Of a DNA stretch of 64,000 nt, positions 56,666-64,000 are shown piece by piece. Below the pieces are notes generated by a model that worked only from the letters and a program-made list of their open reading frames with translations, had not been told where the DNA came from and did no database searches. The position numbers were made by a program, and so were the translations under genes. The DNA is from Protula sp. h YS-2021 (taxonomy: Eukaryota; Annelida; Polychaeta; Sabellida; Serpulidae), in assembly GCA_949752745.1 (NCBI GenBank), contig OX457024.1:108554287-108618286 (forward strand), written 5' to 3'. How positions within the stretch are numbered: the first letter of the stretch is position 1; each line of letters starts with the position of its first letter.

Positions 56666-58497
56666 CGTCCTTATTCACATTGCAGCTTATCAGTAGCGTG
56701 TGTTGTCCAAGAAAAAAACCTGTGTATGTTTTCTTCCTAAAAAATTTTGCTTTGCCAATTATCTGCTTTTTTGCCGCATAGCAAGCTCATGATTATTTAT
56801 TTGAGATAATCAGAGGTTGAGTTCAAATGTTTCCGCATTTGTTCCTACTTGGAAATTTAGATACGTCTAGAAGCAAGAGTTTGGTCTTGGCTGCTTCTCC
56901 CCGCGTGCGGGCTTTTGGCGTCTCGCCTCAAAATTGCCTCTTTCCCTCAGTTTTTCTGGGCACGCTTGATAGCACATATGCTACTAAATTCCCCCTCCCT
57001 ACCCCCTCCTCCTGGACCCGCTTCTCCTGCCCCCCCCCCCACCCCACCCTCTGGGTCCTGTTGTTAAACCCACAGATAATGTTTTAAAACAAAAACTGAA
57101 ACCTGCTTCAAACTGTTTGAAAACTGATTTGTTGCTTGGCAACAGCTGTACGTGGAAACGCTCTCGCTGGAAAAACTGACTGCGATTACGCCATCACCCA
57201 GTGATTCTGTCCGGTGACCAAGTGATGAAGACCTGTGACCACGTGACGATTACGTGATGACCACGTGATGGTCAGTTGTGATCACGTCATGACTGAGTTA
57301 TATTTTTAACAACAAAAACGAAGTCACCGAAACCTGTTATCATATTCAAACAAGAAAATATCAAGATATTGTTTACTTTTAGGTCAACACTCTGTTTATG
57401 GGTCGATGTTACAAGACATGATTGGTGTTTTGTTTACAAATAACGAAAATGACTATCGTTTTTTTTTTTGCGTTATAGTCAACATGGAAAAATTTTCGTC
57501 AACACTTCAAAACTATTGACTGGGTGAAAAGGTCAATTTTTTTTAGCATTTGGCAGATATTGACACATTTTTTCAATGAGCGTTAATTAAGCTGACCTTT
57601 CGAGAGGGCAACATTTTCAATGCGCAACAACTCCCAATGTTTCTTCAAAATAAATAAATATCTGACACAAGTATTATACAAGATACAAGGACAATTAGTA
57701 CATTTGTTCAACATTTAAAGTCAACAATATGTTTTTAATGCTGATACAGAACCTCGAGAAATGGCAAACAAGAATGGTTTGCTGGGTCAACTTTTTTTTT
57801 CCAAAATGTTAATCAGATTTCATTTGGCAATAAACTTGATTTAAGCATTTTTAGAGTACGAAACATTTTTGTGTGTTTCAATTGATTTTGTTTACATTTG
57901 TTCAGCTTAAATCATTACACCAAGCTCGCTATTCCGCTGATCTGTTTGCCGACTTTTTTTTATCACAGTACCAAGTCTGATAACTATTACCTGATGAAAT
58001 AGAACAGTTTGTTTTTTAGATGAAAAAAAAAAGAAAATTCAAAACAAAGAAGATGATGAAAAAATATGGAGGTAAAAATTGGGGTGGGGGGGGGGGAGAT
58101 TTTTTTCAGTCCTGGCCCAATGATAAGCGACTCCTACGCTTTGTTACGGCTGAGTGCACACCTCGGAACATGCGTCTGGTATTACACACTAAACTCTATG
58201 ATTAACAGACCACGTCTGCTGTAACAAGGCCTCCTAATCGATCTAAGGGAAAACGATTAAAAAGAAAATAGAGTTCTATCATTGTGATGGAATTTACAGG
58301 AGGATAGATTACGAGCTGAAAAGTCAGGAGGAAAATTACACGAGAAAACAACACCTCCCCTTGTGGCTTTTGATTGATGAACAGTTTTATCACAGTTTCT
58401 CCTTCTATAAATTTTCATTGTTTCTCAGCTATGGCCGAGATTGGCTAGTTTATCGTTGTTCACGACTCCGTGTGTATATGATTCCTCAGTATCTCTG
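56666..58497. other. no gene recognised
   Basis: Contains CACGTG-rich CACGTGATGACCACGTGATG at 57240-57280, a diverged AGCAGATATTGAC repeat copy near 57550, and homopolymer runs. Confidence 0.5.
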
Positions 58498-59045
58498 TGT
58501 GCGTTGCTTCCCTATCAATGTGTTGCCTGATTCCTATCAATATGTTGCCTGTCTCCCTATCAATGTGTTGCCTGCTTTTATATCAATGCGTTGCCTGCTT
58601 TTGCATCGATGTGTTGCCTGCTTTTGTATCAATGTGATGCCTGTTTCCCTATCAATGTGTCGCCTGCTTTTATATCAATGCGCTGCCTGCTTTTGCATCG
58701 ATGTGTTGCCTGCTTCCTATCAATGTGATGCCTGCTTTTATATCAATGTGTTGCCTGCTTTTATATCAATGCGTTGCCTGCTTTTGCATCGATGTGTTGC
58801 CTGCTTCCTATCAATGTGATGCCTGCTTTTATATCAATGTGTTGCCTGCTTTTATATCAATATGTTGCCTGCTTTTGCATCGATGTGTTGCCTACTTCCT
58901 ATCAATGTGTTGCCTGCTTTTACATCAATGTGTTGCCTGCTTTTGCATCAATGTGTTGCCTGTGTCCCTGTCAATATGTCACCTGCTGCATATCAATATG
59001 TTGCCTGTTTCCTATCAGTGTATTGTCCGCTTTTCTATCAATAAC
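58498..59045. repeat. 21-bp minisatellite
   Basis: About 26 units of ATCAATGTGTTGCCTGCTTT. Because 21 is a multiple of three, long Cys/Leu-rich frames appear; these are not genes. Confidence 0.95.
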
Positions 59046-59744
59046 TATTTACTGTCGGTGTTTTTGTGAAGTCCAATCTGCCCTATTGTAACTTTACGTA
59101 CGATAACTCTGCACGTTTATGTCAAATCAAAGATGATGTTTTTCTGTGCGGCAGTCGTACGTTGGTCCTGAATACAAAATACTTCATACATTGTGATCTA
59201 CTGTTGGTCAACAGCGATCGTAAACATTTTCCGGATATTGCCGAGGTGTTTTCTGCGAACCCAGAAATCCTTATGTTACTCCCACTTTAAATTAAATTGA
59301 AACAATTATTATTCCTCTTAAATTGCCAATAAATAAACCCCGCCCCATGCGTGTGCCGAAAATAAGTGGTGTTGTATTATTTTTAGCAAAATCAATAAAT
59401 TTGCTTTGTATTTGGGATAGCAAAGTTATTTCAGATCGCATTTTTTAATTCACTCATGAACATCTATAGATTCGACTTTCAGGCAATGTTTGTGTAAAAA
59501 AAAGTTAATTTTAATAAGCTTTATAAAACACAAAAAGTACATTTTCTACGAATTAGTGTGGATTCGCGACGGAAGATCACGCAAAATGCAGTAAAGTGAC
59601 GTTACCACTAGGCTTCTACAGAGCAGGTACTTCAATGATTAAAAAAAAAGAAAAACAAAGGTAAAAATCGGAGAATGAGGAAAAATGAAGTGGTTCGGTG
59701 TTTCTGGAGTCTCATGTGTTGTTGAGGGTGTTGTACTGTCTTGT
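59046..59744. other. no feature recognised
   Basis: An open frame (59066-59290) reads like protein (CNFTYDNSARLCQIKDDVFL) but has no splice or start context. Confidence 0.4.
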
Positions 59745-60610
59745 TGATGTCAGTGTATTGATGTCAGTGTGTTGATGTCAGTGTGTTGATGTCAGTGTGT
59801 TGATGTCAGTGTGTTGATGTCAGTGTGTTGATGTCAGTATGTTGATGTCAGTGTGTTGATGTCAGTATGTTGATGTCAGTGTGTTGATGTCAGTGTGTTG
59901 ATGTCAGTGTGTTGATGTCAGTGTGTTGATGTCAGTATGTTGATGTCAGTGTGTTGATGTCAGTATGTTGATGTCAGTGTGTTGATGTCAGTGTGTTGAT
60001 GTCAGTGTGTTGATGTCAGTGTGTTGATGTCAGTATGTTGATGTCAGTATGTTGATGTCAGTATGTTGATGTCAGTATGTTGATGTCAGTGTGTTGATGT
60101 CAGTGTGTTGATGTCAGTGTGTTGATCTCAGTGTGTTGATGTCAGTATGTTGATGTCAGTACGTTGATGTCAGTGTGTTGATGTCAGTATGTTGATGTCA
60201 GTATGTTGATGTCAGTGTGTTGATGTCAGTATGTTGATGTCAGTGTGTTGATGTCAGAGTGTTGATCTCAGTATGTTGATGTCAGTATGTTGATGTCAGT
60301 GTGTTGATGTCAGTGTGTTGATCTCAGTATGTTGATGTCAGTATGTTGACGTCAGTATGTTGATGTCAGTGTGTTGATGTCAGTGTGTTGATGTCAGTGT
60401 GTTGATGTCAGTATGTTGATGTCAGTATGTTGATGTCAGTGTGTTGATGTCAGTATGTTGATGTCAGTGTGTTGATGTCAGTGGGTTGATCTCAGTATGT
60501 TGATGTCAGTTTGTTGACGTCAGTATGTTGATGTCAGTGTGTTGATGTCAGTGTGTTGATGTCAGTGTGTTGATCTCAGTGTGTTGATGTCAGTGTGTCG
60601 ATGTCAGTGT
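59745..60610. repeat. 14-bp minisatellite
   Basis: About 62 near-identical units of GTGTGTTGATGTCA with GTATGTTGATGTCA variants. Confidence 0.97.
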
Positions 60611-60719
60611 ATTGGTGTCAGGTGTCATTACGTGATGAACGTTTGCGCGCACTGGCTATGATCGACGCGGACATTACGTACAGCGGGACTGCGCGTTGGA
60701 TTTGGTTGTAGCAGAACAG

Positions 60720-60721
<2 letters not shown>

Positions 60722-60801
<80 letters not shown>
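60722..60801. repeat. (TA)n microsatellite, left of a TIR element
   Basis: About 40 TA units that end exactly at the TIR element. Confidence 0.97.

Positions 60802-64000
<3,199 letters not shown>

Noticed and set aside
58361..59091. Cys/Leu-rich ORFs over the 21-bp array
   Set aside because: Low-complexity translation of a minisatellite; no start or splice context.
59066..59290. 74-codon ORF with protein-like composition
   Set aside because: It overlaps the end of the 21-bp array, lacks acceptor or promoter context, and matches nothing I recognise.

Overview
This is eukaryotic (metazoan) genomic DNA, very rich in repeats and sparse in genes. Genes are split by GT-AG introns, there is a 200-base assembly gap (11269-11468), and there are many different minisatellites, (TA)n tracts, a LINE tail and several inverted-repeat DNA elements. 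The style fits a marine invertebrate such as a mollusc, but that is inference; no single sequence fixes the species.

Layout. 1-3190: microsatellites and two related 28-bp minisatellites. 3196-3535: 3' end of a LINE, minus strand. 3688-9964: fumarate hydratase (class II fumarase) on the plus strand in eight recognisable exons; the first exon (start codon and targeting peptide) was not found. Its introns hold tandem arrays made from its own exon ends and splice donors. 10500-12735: more minisatellites and the gap. 12119-21144: an unrecognised minus-strand gene, three phase-compatible exons, convergent with fumarase; its 7.8-kb intron contains a 5.2-kb inverted-repeat element (15502-20678). 22679-30696: an 8.0-kb almost perfect palindromic element of the same family, with an 8-bp target duplication and two head-to-head copies of a 245-residue zinc-finger protein. 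31470-64000: no firmly identified gene, two weak exon candidates (33420, 34298), three further TIR elements (36816-38676, 40421-42533, 60802-62830), three tRNA-like relics in all counting the palindrome arms, and more than a dozen unrelated minisatellites.

The two points most worth following are (1) fumarase exon 6, whose 3' end and 5' splice site are repeated nine times in a 45-bp, frame-preserving, stop-free array, with a second, independent donor array after exon 7 that copies the catalytic-loop coding segment; and (2) the pair of related foldback-like elements, which carry their own TATA-ORF-polyA gene for an undescribed zinc-finger protein flanked by arrays of palindromic motifs resembling p53-family half-sites and ending in ETS-CRE composite motifs.
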